A stretch of 64,000 bases of DNA. Origin: Streptomyces tendae (GTDB lineage Bacteria; Actinomycetota; Actinomycetes; Streptomycetales; Streptomycetaceae). Position 1 is the first letter of the stretch. Every line of letters starts with the position of its first letter. The position numbers and the translations under genes are program-made. The notes beneath the pieces were generated by a model. It saw only the letters and a program-made list of their open reading frames with translations. It had not been told where the DNA came from and ran no database searches. The DNA lies in the NCBI RefSeq assembly GCF_014650435.1, contig NZ_BMUY01000002.1, positions 62,001-126,000 of the forward strand, written 5' to 3'. Shown here one piece after another: positions 35,579 to 43,939 of the stretch.

Positions 35579-36747
35579 TGTTTCAGTGGCCGGTGGTGGC
35601 CGACCCGGGCGGCGTCGGCCGCGCGGGTGCCCTCCGTCCAGCCGGCCGCGTCCGCGGCGCCGCGCAGCCGGGTCGTGGTCGTCTGCGGGAACATGCGCTC
35701 CACGCGGTCGGTGACCGCGACCTCGCGGGAGGCGAGCACCGGCAGGAGGTTCGCGTCCGCCGCCCCCGTCGCGGCCGCTTCCGTGGCCGCCTCCGCGGCG
35801 GCCCGCAGCCTGGTCCCCGCGCGGTGGGCGTAGGCGGCGAGGAACGACTGCCGGAAGGTCTTGGTGCGCTTGCGACCGCCGGCCCGCTGCCCGGCCTCCG
35901 CCTTCGTCATCGCGGCCTCGGCCTGCACCAGCAGGGAGGTGTAGAGGAGTTCGACCGCCTCCAGGTCGGCCTCGAAACCGACGACGGTGGAGAAGCCGAA
36001 GGGCTCGTTCCACACGGCCCTGCAGTGGTTGGCGTCGGCCACCGCGTCCAGCAGCACCGCCTTGGCCTGCTCGTAGGGCGGCTCCACTCCGATCCGGCAG
36101 GCCCCCGGCGTGTCGGGCGAGGTCGCCGACCCCTGCGCCTGCGCGGCCAGCAGCGCCTCGTCGACGCTGTGCCGGGCCATCAGCTCCTGCGCCTTTGCGC
36201 TCAGTGCCTCCGCCTCCTCGGGATACCCGGTCGCCTCCGCCTTGGCGAGCAGCGCGCGGATGCGGGCGAGGGCGCGGGACTCCGGCCGGTTCTCCCGGTC
36301 CCGACGCGGCGCCTCCCCCGCCGCCCCCGTCTCCAGGGGCTCGAGGCCGGGCAGCCGCAGCAGCAGGCGGTACAGCTCGAGTACGGCGGTGGCGTGCGAG
36401 AAGCGGTCGGCGCGGGGCGGCACCGTCGCCTCCGCGTCCGGCAGGTCGTCGAGCTGCGCGGCCCAGCGGGGACCGCGCGCACGGTCGTGCGGCGCCTGGG
36501 CGCGGATCAGCGCGGCCACCAGCCGTACGTGCACGTCGTCCAGTTCGCGGCGCACGATGCGTACGAGGTCGGCGGGCTGCCAGCCGCGCCGCCAGGCCGT
36601 GGCCACGAACTCCTCGCCGCGCCGGGCCAGTTCCGCGTCCGCCGCGGGATCGGCCGCGAGCAGCGAGGCGGCGGTGTCGAGGGCGTCGTCGGCGGTGTCG
36701 TACAGGGCGGTCTCGAAGGCACGGTCGACGGTTCGGGGCGTACTCAC
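35572..36747 (-). CDS. DUF2786-containing protein
   Basis: A 391-residue protein of unknown function. DUF2786 is seen centrally: ALARIRALLAKAEATGYPEEAEALSAKAQELMARHSVDEAL. It is preceded by an Ala/Arg-rich helical part and followed by CRIGVEPPYEQAKAVLLDAVADANHCRAVW and KTFRQSFLAAYAHRAGTRL. The frame runs upstream to 36846, but GTG 36747 (VSTPRTVDRAFE) matches where conservation should begin. No catalytic residues can be named. Confidence 0.82.
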   Translation of the reverse strand: MSTPRTVDRAFETALYDTADDALDTAASLLAADPAADAELARRGEEFVATAWRRGWQPADLVRIVRRELDDVHVRLVAALIRAQAPHDRARGPRWAAQLDDLPDAEATVPPRADRFSHATAVLELYRLLLRLPGLEPLETGAAGEAPRRDRENRPESRALARIRALLAKAEATGYPEEAEALSAKAQELMARHSVDEALLAAQAQGSATSPDTPGACRIGVEPPYEQAKAVLLDAVADANHCRAVWNEPFGFSTVVGFEADLEAVELLYTSLLVQAEAAMTKAEAGQRAGGRKRTKTFRQSFLAAYAHRAGTRLRAAAEAATEAAATGAADANLLPVLASREVAVTDRVERMFPQTTTTRLRGAADAAGWTEGTRAADAARVGHHRPLKQG

Positions 36748-36824
36748 CCGGCGATGGTGCCACGGCAGCCCGGCCCGTCTCACTCCGCGGAATTCGGCCG
36801 GGTCCGCGCCCGCCGGGGCCAACC

Positions 36825-37466
36825 ATGACCGGCATGGTGGACACAACTCTCTACACGGCGTTCCTCGTCGCCGCCTTCGCCCTGTGCATCACTCCGGGCC
36901 CCGACATGATGTTCATCGTGGCGATGGGCGGCCGGGGCGGGCCCACGGCGGGGGTGATGGCCGCGTTCGGGGTGGCCTGCGCGATGCTCGTGCACGCGGT
37001 CGCCGCGGCACTCGGGCTGTCGGCCCTCTTCACGACGCTGCCCACGCTGTACCACGTGCTGCGCTGGGCGGGCGCCGCCTACCTGCTGTATCTGGCGGTG
37101 AAGGCATTCCGGGACCGGTCGGTGCCGGGCGGGGACGATGCGGCGCCGAGGGTCGCGGGCATGCGGCGGGCCTTCTGGCAGGGCGCGATCACCAACCTGC
37201 TCAATCCCAAGGTGATCCTCTTCAACGTGGCGTTCCTGCCGCAGTTCGTCGACCCCTCGCTCGGGCACGTGCCGGGCCAGCTGCTGGTGCTCGGCGGAAC
37301 GCTGGTGGTGATGGGCTTCCTGTGGGACGGCTTCGTCGGGCTGCTCTCGGGGCGGCTGGCGAATCACCTCAGGCGCAGTGCCCGGGTGAACCGCTGGCTC
37401 AACATCGTCTCCGGGACGGTGTTCACGGGGTTGGCGGTGCGTCTGGTGGTGGCGTCGCCGAAGTGA
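36825..37466 (+). CDS. LysE/RhtB-family amino-acid exporter
   Basis: About 213 residues with six membrane helices. The LysE family pattern is TLYTAFLVAAFALCITPGPDMMFIVAMGGRGGPTAGVMAAFGVACAMLVHAVAAALGLSAL, then LRWAGAAYLLYLAVKAFRD, FWQGAITNLLNPKVILFNVAFLPQFVDP. These proteins export amino acids or homoserine lactones. ATG 36825 or 36834 (MVDTTLYTAF) are both possible starts. It is divergent from the DUF2786 gene. Confidence 0.92.
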   Translation: MTGMVDTTLYTAFLVAAFALCITPGPDMMFIVAMGGRGGPTAGVMAAFGVACAMLVHAVAAALGLSALFTTLPTLYHVLRWAGAAYLLYLAVKAFRDRSVPGGDDAAPRVAGMRRAFWQGAITNLLNPKVILFNVAFLPQFVDPSLGHVPGQLLVLGGTLVVMGFLWDGFVGLLSGRLANHLRRSARVNRWLNIVSGTVFTGLAVRLVVASPK

Positions 37467-37516
37467 CGGTGGACCGAGCGGTGGATTGAGCGGTAGGCCG
37501 AGCAGCGACCGAGCAG

Positions 37517-37563
37517 TGCACCCCATAGGGTGTCAACCGACAGTTGACACCCTATGGGGTGCA
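37517..37563. promoter_or_regulatory. Perfect 21-bp inverted repeat upstream of the HTH-Clp_N gene
   Basis: The left arm begins TGCACCCCATAGGGTGTCAA (37517-37537) and the right arm begins GTTGACACCCTATGGGGTGC (37543-37563), 21 bp each, perfectly inverted around CGACA. A third GTTGACAC abuts the start codon at 37571-37578. The right arm contains the -35 of the gene's own promoter, so a bound protein would block RNA polymerase. Confidence 0.85.
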
Positions 37564-37572
37564 ACCTACGGT
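37544..37572 (+). promoter_or_regulatory. Consensus promoter giving a leaderless HTH-Clp_N mRNA
   Basis: TTGACA (37544-37549), a 17-bp spacer and TACGGT (37567-37572) form a near-consensus promoter whose -10 is 6 nt before ATG 37579. No Shine-Dalgarno is present. Confidence 0.75.
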
Positions 37573-37578
37573 TGACAC

Positions 37579-38364
37579 ATGACGACGAACCCGAGCATCA
37601 CGTCTTCCGTACGCCTCGACGAACTCATCAACGCGATCAAGAAGGTGCACCCGGAGCCGCTGGAACAGCTTCAGGACGCCGTCATCGCCGGCGAGCACCT
37701 CGGCGAAGTGGCCGACCACCTCATCGGCCACTTCGTGGACCAGGCTCGGCGTTCGGGCGCCTCCTGGACGGACATCGGCAAGAGCATGGGCGTCACCCGC
37801 CAGGCGGCGCAGAAGCGCTTCGTGACCAAGGAGTCGGCCGACCTGGACGCGAGCCAGGGCTTCAGCCGCTACACGCCCCGCGCGCGCAACGTCGTGATGA
37901 CCGCCCACAACGCGGCCAAGACCGCCGGCAACACCGAGGGCCTGCCCGAACACCTCGTCCTCGGCCTGGTCACCGAGCGCGAGAGCCTCTCCGCCAAGGC
38001 GATCGCCGCGCAGGGCGTGACCCTGGACGCGATCCGCGAGGCGGCGACCGCGGCGCTCCCGCCGGCCGCCGCGGAGGTCCCGGAGCTGGTGCCCTACGGA
38101 GCCGCGGCCAAGAAGGTCCTCGAACTCACCTTCCGCGAGGCCCTGCGCCTGGGTCACAACTACATCGGCACGGAGCACATCCTGCTCGCCCTGCTGGAGC
38201 ACGAGGACGGCGCCGGCGTGCTGAGCGGGCTCGGTCTCGACAAGGCGGCGACCGAGCGGTACGTGGTCGAGGCGTTGGCGGAGTTGATCCAGCTCGCGCA
38301 GGAGAAGACGGCGGAGGAGACGGTGGAGACCGGGTCGGCGGGGCCCACGCCCGAAGAGGGCTGA
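37579..38364 (+). CDS. HTH plus Clp amino-terminal domain protein, probable autoregulator
   Basis: A 261-residue protein. A helix-turn-helix-like segment at about residues 61-81 (ASWTDIGKSMGVTRQAAQKR) precedes two Clp_N repeats (about 93-165, YTPRARNVVMTAHNAAKTAGNTEGLPEHLVLGLVTERESLSAKAIAAQGV; and about 180-245, KKVLELTFREALRLGHNYIGTEHILLALLEHEDGAGVLSGLGL). There is no AAA+ ATPase domain, so it is not a Clp chaperone subunit. The Clp_N domain normally binds adaptors or substrates. The 21-bp inverted repeat over its own leaderless promoter suggests self-repression, perhaps relieved when the Clp_N part senses stressed proteins. A polymerase gene follows 51 nt later. Confidence 0.88.
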   Translation: MTTNPSITSSVRLDELINAIKKVHPEPLEQLQDAVIAGEHLGEVADHLIGHFVDQARRSGASWTDIGKSMGVTRQAAQKRFVTKESADLDASQGFSRYTPRARNVVMTAHNAAKTAGNTEGLPEHLVLGLVTERESLSAKAIAAQGVTLDAIREAATAALPPAAAEVPELVPYGAAAKKVLELTFREALRLGHNYIGTEHILLALLEHEDGAGVLSGLGLDKAATERYVVEALAELIQLAQEKTAEETVETGSAGPTPEEG

Positions 38365-38415
38365 GGCCGGCCGCGCCGCGCGGGCGTTGTCAGACCCGCC
38401 TGCGACACTCGCGAC

Positions 38416-40107
38416 ATGGCCGAGAGGTGCGCGCTCGCGGTGGCCGAGGGCGGTGGCGTGGAGGTCGCCGCCCTCGGCGCCGACGGGCTGCCCGCCGGGC
38501 CGGTGCGGCGGGAGCCCGACCTCGCCGCGGCGGTGCGGAGCAGACCGGAGGTCACGCGCTGGGTGTGGCGGTCCACCGCCGAGATCGCACCGCGCCTGCT
38601 CGCCACGGGGGTGCGAGTGGAGCGGTGCTACGACATGGAGGCCGCCGAGACCCTCCTGCTCGGCCACGAGGGCCGGTACGGGGAGCCGCACTCGGCGGCG
38701 GCCGCCCTGGCCCGGCTGCGCGGCGGACCCGTACCGCCCGACCCACCGCAGCGCTCCGCCGAGCCCGGCGCGCAGTCCTCGCTGTTCGAACCCGAGACCG
38801 TCCACCTCCCCCTGTCCGACCTGCTCGCCGTCTACGCCGAGCAGCAGCGCCGCCACGACCGCTCGGCGCAGCCCGAGCGGCTGCGCCTGCTGACGGCCGC
38901 CGAGTCGGCGGGGATGCTGGTGGCCGCGGAGATGAACCGCGCGGGGCTGCCCTGGCGGGCCGACGTCCACCGCGAGGTCCTGCACGACCTGCTGGGCGAG
39001 CGGTATGCGGGCGGGGGCGAGCCGCGCCGCCTGGCGGAGCTGGCCGAGGAGGTGTCGGCGGCGTTCGGCCGCCGGGTGCGGCCCGACCTGCCCGCGGACG
39101 TGGTCAAGGCGTTCGGGCAGGCGGGCGTGAAGGTCCGCTCCACCCGCCGCTGGGAGCTGGAGTCGCTGGACCACCCGGCCGTGAAGCCGCTGATCGAGTA
39201 CAAGAAGCTGTACCGGATCTGGGTCGCCCACGGCTGGTCCTGGCTCCAGGACTGGGTGCGCGACGGCCGGTTCCGCCCCGAGTTCCTGGCCGGCGGCACC
39301 GTGACCGGGCGCTGGGTCACCAACGGCGGGGGCGGGCTGCAGATCCCCAAGGTGATCCGGCGGGCCGTCGTCGCCGACCCCGGCTGGCGGCTGGTCGTCG
39401 CCGACGCCGACCAGATGGAGCCGCGCGTACTGGCGGCGATCTCCCGGGACCCCGGTCTGATGGAGGTGGCCGGCCGCGAGAGCGACCTCTACCAGTCCGT
39501 CTCCGACCGCGCCTTCTCCGGCGACCGCGCCAAGGCCAAGCTCGCCGTGCTCGGCGCGGTCTACGGCCAGACGTCCGGCGACGGCCTGAAGAACCTCGCC
39601 GCGCTCAGACGCCGCTTCCCCAGGGCGGTGGCGTACGTCGACGACGCGGCCCGCGCGGGCGAGGAGGGGCGGCTGGTGCGCACCTGGCTGGGCCGCACCT
39701 GCCCGCCCGCGGCCGGCGCGGCCGACGGTACCGAGGAGGCGGGCCTGCCGCAGGACGACCCCGCCGACGCCGGGGACCGCCCCCAGGAGTGGGTGCCGGG
39801 GTACGCCTCCACCAACGCCCGCGCACGGGGCCGCTTCGCCCGCAACTTCGTCGTCCAGGGCAGCGCCGCCGACTGGGCCCTGCTGCTCCTCGCCGCGCTG
39901 CGCCGGACCTGCGCGGACATGGCGGCCGAGCTGGTCTTCTTCCAGCACGACGAGGTGATCGTGCACTGTCCCGAGGAGGAGGCCGAGACCGTCGTCGCGG
40001 CGATCCGGGACGCGGCGGAGCTGGCGGGACGTCTGACGTTCGGGACGACGCCGGTGCGGTTCCCGTTCACGACGGCGGTGGTGGAGTGCTACGCGGACGC
40101 GAAGTGA
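38416..40107 (+). CDS. Family A DNA polymerase (bifunctional-annotated type, exonuclease region degenerate)
   Basis: A 563-residue PolA-like polymerase, much shorter than PolI (about 900). The polymerase motifs are A, VVADADQMEPRVLAAI (about residue 327, DADQME for DYSQIE); B, KAKLAVLGAVYGQTSG (about 373); and C, ELVFFQHDEVIVHC (about 510). The N-terminal 150 residues lack recognisable 3'-5' exonuclease acidic motifs and no 5' nuclease domain is present. It is a second, actinobacteria-specific PolI-like enzyme; a role in repair or bypass synthesis is an inference. The start is ATG 38416 without a clear ribosome site. Confidence 0.88.
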   Translation: MAERCALAVAEGGGVEVAALGADGLPAGPVRREPDLAAAVRSRPEVTRWVWRSTAEIAPRLLATGVRVERCYDMEAAETLLLGHEGRYGEPHSAAAALARLRGGPVPPDPPQRSAEPGAQSSLFEPETVHLPLSDLLAVYAEQQRRHDRSAQPERLRLLTAAESAGMLVAAEMNRAGLPWRADVHREVLHDLLGERYAGGGEPRRLAELAEEVSAAFGRRVRPDLPADVVKAFGQAGVKVRSTRRWELESLDHPAVKPLIEYKKLYRIWVAHGWSWLQDWVRDGRFRPEFLAGGTVTGRWVTNGGGGLQIPKVIRRAVVADPGWRLVVADADQMEPRVLAAISRDPGLMEVAGRESDLYQSVSDRAFSGDRAKAKLAVLGAVYGQTSGDGLKNLAALRRRFPRAVAYVDDAARAGEEGRLVRTWLGRTCPPAAGAADGTEEAGLPQDDPADAGDRPQEWVPGYASTNARARGRFARNFVVQGSAADWALLLLAALRRTCADMAAELVFFQHDEVIVHCPEEEAETVVAAIRDAAELAGRLTFGTTPVRFPFTTAVVECYADAK

Positions 40108-40134
40108 GCGGCGCCCTGGCCGGCGCGAATCGGC

Positions 40135-40788
40135 CTACGGCTCGTCGAGGAGCCCCGCGTCGTGGGCGAGGACGGCGGCCTGCACGCGGTTGGCGCAGCC
40201 GGTGCGGGTGAGGATGCGGCTGATGTGCGCCTTGACCGTACCGGCGCTCAGATACAGCCGGTCGGCGATCTCCACGTTGGACAGACCCGTGCCGAGCAAC
40301 CGCAGCACGTCGCGCTCGGCCGGGGCCAGCCCGTCGAGCCGGGTGAGCGCGGCCTCGGTGTCGCGGCCCGACCGCACATGCCGCTCCAGCAGCCGCCGGG
40401 TGATCCGCGGGGCCAGCACCGGCTCGCCCCTGGCGGCGAGCCGGACGGCGCGGATCAGGTCGGCGGGGCCGGTGTCCTTGAGGAGGAAGCCACTGGCCCC
40501 GGCCCGCAGGGCCCGCGTCACGTGCGCGTCCTGCCCGAAGGCCGTCAGCATCACGACACAGGTGCGGGGCGAGAGTCGCGAGATGTCCTCGGCCGCGGCG
40601 ATACCGTCCCGGACCGGCATCTGGACGTCGACCAGGGCGACGTCGACGTCCTGGTCGCGACAGGCCGCGGCGGCTTCCCTGCCGTCGCCTGCCTCGGCGA
40701 CCACCTCGATGTCGTCGGCGTTCTCCAGGATGAGCCGGATTCCGGCGCGCATCAGCGCCTCGTCGTCGGCGACCAGGACTCGGATCAT
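40135..40788 (-). CDS. NarL/FixJ-family response regulator
   Basis: A 217-residue two-component regulator. The receiver domain begins IRVLVADDEALMRAG, with the phospho-acceptor Asp54 in VALVDVQMPVRDG, the conserved Thr in VMLTAFGQ and Lys in FLLKDTGPADL. A LuxR HTH follows: LAPAERDVLRLLGTGLSNVEIADRLYLSAGTVKAHISRIL. TAGGAT lies 6 nt before the ATG (40795-40800), predicting a leaderless mRNA. The partner kinase gene lies 92 nt upstream on the same strand. Confidence 0.95.
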   Translation of the reverse strand: MIRVLVADDEALMRAGIRLILENADDIEVVAEAGDGREAAAACRDQDVDVALVDVQMPVRDGIAAAEDISRLSPRTCVVMLTAFGQDAHVTRALRAGASGFLLKDTGPADLIRAVRLAARGEPVLAPRITRRLLERHVRSGRDTEAALTRLDGLAPAERDVLRLLGTGLSNVEIADRLYLSAGTVKAHISRILTRTGCANRVQAAVLAHDAGLLDEP

Positions 40789-40880
40789 CAGCTCATCCTA
40801 GGACCGCAGGTCGCTAGGTCATTCGCGCCCATCCGCGGTCATCCGCGCTCATTCCTCCGTACCGACCCCGCGTCCTCCGT

Positions 40881-42449
40881 TCATCCCAGGACCGCCAGCA
40901 CCAGCAGGACGACGAGGAAGCCCGCCGTGGGCAGGACCACGGCCAGTGCCGCGCAGCCCGAGCCGAGGACGCGCGGCCAGGTCAGGATCTCGTCCGGCAG
41001 CGGGGCACGGGCTCCTTCAGCCCCGGGGCGGAGGATGGGGTGAGGAGAAGCCGCAGACGTGCTGGCCGAAGGCCAGTCGAGCGCGGGGCGGTCGAGCGCG
41101 GGGCGCTCAAGCACAGCCCGGTCGGCGGCACCCTGTGCGGCGCCGTCGCCTCCCTGGCCCCGGTGCCCCTGCGCGGGCAGCCGGGCGGCAACGCGGAAGC
41201 CGCCGTTCACCAGGGCGCCCGCCTCGAACGTGCCGCCGAGCAGCCCGACCCGCTCCTGGCAGCCGGCCAGTCCGCTGCGACTGCCGCCGCGGGAGGGCCC
41301 GGCCACGGGCGGCGGGGCGTTGGTGACGGAGACCTCGATCCCGCCGCCGACGCTCGTCACCTGCACCCGGGTGGGCGCGCCGGAGGCGTGTTTCAGCACG
41401 TTGGTGAGCCCTTCGCGGACCACCCGGTGAATGGCCTGCCGCGTCCGTGGTCCCAGCTCCGCCCCGTCCGGGAGGGACCAGTCCAGCTCGACGGCGCTGC
41501 CGGTCCGCCGGGACTCCGTCACCAGCGCGGCGATGTCCTCCCTGGTCCCGCGCTCGTCGCCGGGCCGGTCGTCCCCCGCACCGGCCAAGTCGGCGTGCCG
41601 CAGGACGCCGAGGATCTCGCGCAGTTCCTCCATCGCCGTACCGGCGGTCGTACGCAGCAGCTCGGTCTGCCCGGCGAGGGCCGGCGCCTGCCGCGCGGCC
41701 GCCAGTTCAAGTGCCCCCGCGTGCACGGATATGAGGCTCAGCCGGTGGCCCAGGAGGTCGTGCATCTCGCCCGCGATCCGGTTCCGTTCCTCCGCCCGGG
41801 CCGCCTCGGCGGTGAGGGCGCGTGCCCGCTCCAGATAGGCGTTGCGTTCACGCAACAGGCTGACGAGCGGCCGCCGTTGCCCCAACAGCGTCCCGGCCAG
41901 GGCGGGAAGCACCAGGAGCAGCGCCAACGAGATGGCGTTGCCCACCAGTTGGAACGCGAGGGGCTCGGTCCGGAACGGCACGGTGGCGACGGTCAGCACC
42001 CCGACCACGGCCGAGGCCGCCCCGACGACCTCCCACGCACGCCGCGTCGGTGCGATGCGCCGGGTCGCGGACATCACGACGAGCGGCGCAACCGCCAGCG
42101 TCCACACGTTGACCCCCACGACCAGCAGGGAGGACCCCAGGACGGCGGCGACCGGTCTCCCGCGGCGCAAGGCTACGAGCAGTACCGCCCAGAGGGCCTC
42201 CGCCACCGCGAGCCCCGGCCGCGCGGGTACCACGAGCAACAGGGGCACCAGCCCGAAGGCGGCCGTGAGGAGACAGAGCAGCCCCTCGACGACGACCGTA
42301 CGACGTCCGGCCCCACGCACCGCGGCCCAGCCGGCGACCGCCTCCCGCCGCACCCGGCGCGCCGCACCGGCCGTCGCGCGCCGCACCCGGGCCGACGGCC
42401 GGGGCGCGTGCCCGCCGCCGGAGTCCTGACCACTGCTACGCACCCGCAT
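40881..42449 (-). CDS. Sensor histidine kinase (HisKA_3) with an extra C-terminal membrane segment
   Basis: A 522-residue kinase. Five to six helices lie in residues 40-200. The HisKA_3 box is AEERNRIAGEMHDLLGHRLSLISVHAGALELA with the phospho-His near residue 229. The HATPase_c part has HRVVREGLTNVLKHASGAP (N box) and GGSRSGLAGCQERVGLLGG (G box). After it, unusually, comes a Pro/Leu linker with repeated RPALD units and a final hydrophobic span AALAVVLPTAGFLVVLLVLAVLG. Signal unknown. TAGCGT 7 nt before ATG 42449 (42457-42462) suggests a leaderless start. It phosphorylates the adjacent NarL-type regulator. Confidence 0.92.
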   Translation of the reverse strand: MRVRSSGQDSGGGHAPRPSARVRRATAGAARRVRREAVAGWAAVRGAGRRTVVVEGLLCLLTAAFGLVPLLLVVPARPGLAVAEALWAVLLVALRRGRPVAAVLGSSLLVVGVNVWTLAVAPLVVMSATRRIAPTRRAWEVVGAASAVVGVLTVATVPFRTEPLAFQLVGNAISLALLLVLPALAGTLLGQRRPLVSLLRERNAYLERARALTAEAARAEERNRIAGEMHDLLGHRLSLISVHAGALELAAARQAPALAGQTELLRTTAGTAMEELREILGVLRHADLAGAGDDRPGDERGTREDIAALVTESRRTGSAVELDWSLPDGAELGPRTRQAIHRVVREGLTNVLKHASGAPTRVQVTSVGGGIEVSVTNAPPPVAGPSRGGSRSGLAGCQERVGLLGGTFEAGALVNGGFRVAARLPAQGHRGQGGDGAAQGAADRAVLERPALDRPALDWPSASTSAASPHPILRPGAEGARAPLPDEILTWPRVLGSGCAALAVVLPTAGFLVVLLVLAVLG

Positions 42450-42483
42450 CCCCGGAACGCTATCGGCCCGGCCGTCCCCGCCT

Positions 42484-43767
42484 TCACGCACCCGGCAGGC
42501 CGTCCAGCTCGCCCCGCAGCGCGGCCGGATCGACCTGCGCAGCGACCAGCAACTCCGCGGCACCGGCATCGTCGAGCAGCGCGGACAGCAGATGGACGGT
42601 ACCGACGGTGGGCGCCCCCCGCTCGGCGGCCCGCAGCCGGGCGCCCGCGATGACACGTTCGGCAGCGGCGGACAGCCTCGCCCGCTCTCCCCCGGCCTGC
42701 TCGGCCCCACCGCCGACCGACGCGGCCGAAGCGCCGGAACCGGCCGAAACGGCAATCCCGGCCGAAGCGACGGGACCGGCCGAGGCGACAGGACCGGCCG
42801 AAATCGCAGTCCCGGCCGCAGCGACGAGAGACACCTGCCGCACCCCGTGCCGGCGCAGGACGGCCGAGGCGGCATTGGCCTCCACCAGATCCTCCGGAAG
42901 GGCATGCCCCGCCACGGCCAACCCCCGGTCCAGGGCCAGCGCCCCCAGCAGCAGATCCACCGGTTCCGCCGTGTCCCGCCCGCACCGCACCGCCTGGCGC
43001 GTGGCCTCGACGTTCACGGCGAACAGCACCGGTGAGCCGTTGAGCCCGGACTGAGCGGTCCACGAAGTGAACGCGCGGGACAGCCGGTTGCCGCTCCTGC
43101 CCACCGTCCCGGCCCTGCGCAGCAGCAGCACGCCGTACGACTCCGGCCGCTCGCTCGCCTCGTCCGACCCCGCGGCCTCGGCGTCCAGCCGGTCAAGGCG
43201 GGTCAGCGCCTCGGACGCGTCCAGTCGCCGGAGCAGCAGCGCCTCCCGCGCCCTGCTGTCCGGCAGCTCCAGCAGCGCCCTGGCCACATGCCGGCAGCGC
43301 ACGGAGACCGTGCCCTCGGCACGCGCGGACGCCAGCGCGCGCAGCAGGCAGCTCCGCATCGCCCCGCTCAACACGGGCGGCACGGCCGGGATGCCCTCCC
43401 GCGCCGACTCGCGCAGCCCCCGCCCGAACCGCCACCACGCCTCACGCCAGGCGGCCTCGACCTCGACCTCGTCGGCCCGCACGCCCGACCCACCGCTCGC
43501 CTCGTCCTCACTGACCCAGCCCAGACCCGCCCGGGCCTGGATGAAACCACTGAGCCCACCGGACTTCCGCATCCCCGGAGCGATCACCGCCCCCGCCTCC
43601 GAGTCCCCCATCACCAGCTCCGCCAGCAGGGTGTCCGTCCCCGCGAACGCCGACTCGCCCCGAACGGCCCGGCGCACCGTCGCGACGAGCACCTCCATGA
43701 CGTCCGGCTCGAACTCCGTCGTCACCCCGAGCCCGGCCAGATCTGCCGTCGTCCCTCGCTGCCCCAT
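42484..43767 (-). CDS. Clp_N-domain-like protein without ATPase
   Basis: A 427-residue protein. The C-terminus (SAAAERVIAGARLRAAERGAPTVGTVHLLSALLDDAGAAELLVAAQVDPAALRGEL) is a Clp_N repeat, and an N-terminal part (FEPDVMEVLVATVRRAVRGESAFAGTDTLLAELV) looks like a second one. A central VRCRHVARALLELPDSRAREALLLRRLD resembles a third. An Ala/Gly/Ser/Val low-complexity linker with GPVASA repeats (about 325-360) separates the last repeat. There is no AAA+ domain. ATG 43767 has GAGGAGAGG upstream. It is 34 nt ahead of the histidine kinase gene, so it may be part of that signalling unit. Confidence 0.78.
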   Translation of the reverse strand: MGQRGTTADLAGLGVTTEFEPDVMEVLVATVRRAVRGESAFAGTDTLLAELVMGDSEAGAVIAPGMRKSGGLSGFIQARAGLGWVSEDEASGGSGVRADEVEVEAAWREAWWRFGRGLRESAREGIPAVPPVLSGAMRSCLLRALASARAEGTVSVRCRHVARALLELPDSRAREALLLRRLDASEALTRLDRLDAEAAGSDEASERPESYGVLLLRRAGTVGRSGNRLSRAFTSWTAQSGLNGSPVLFAVNVEATRQAVRCGRDTAEPVDLLLGALALDRGLAVAGHALPEDLVEANAASAVLRRHGVRQVSLVAAAGTAISAGPVASAGPVASAGIAVSAGSGASAASVGGGAEQAGGERARLSAAAERVIAGARLRAAERGAPTVGTVHLLSALLDDAGAAELLVAAQVDPAALRGELDGLPGA

Positions 43768-43905
43768 CGAACCTCTCCTCACCACGCGGCGCTCCGCCCC
43801 GACTACGCGAACGACGCTAGGCACCCCCACCCCACCCCCGCGCCTGCCAACCGGCCAGACTCCCGGTCCGATCGGCCCGCCCCGCGAGCACCGAGGAGAA
43901 AAAGA

Positions 43906-43939
43906 AGACCCGCAGGCCGGATGTCCGACCTACGGGTCT
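43906..43939. terminator. Hairpin upstream of the Clp_N-like gene
   Basis: AGACCCGCAGG (43906-43916) pairs with CCTACGGGTCT (43929-43939) with one mismatch around CCGGATGTCCGA. It may mark the end of transcripts coming from the tRNA side or insulate the accessory segment. Confidence 0.5.
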
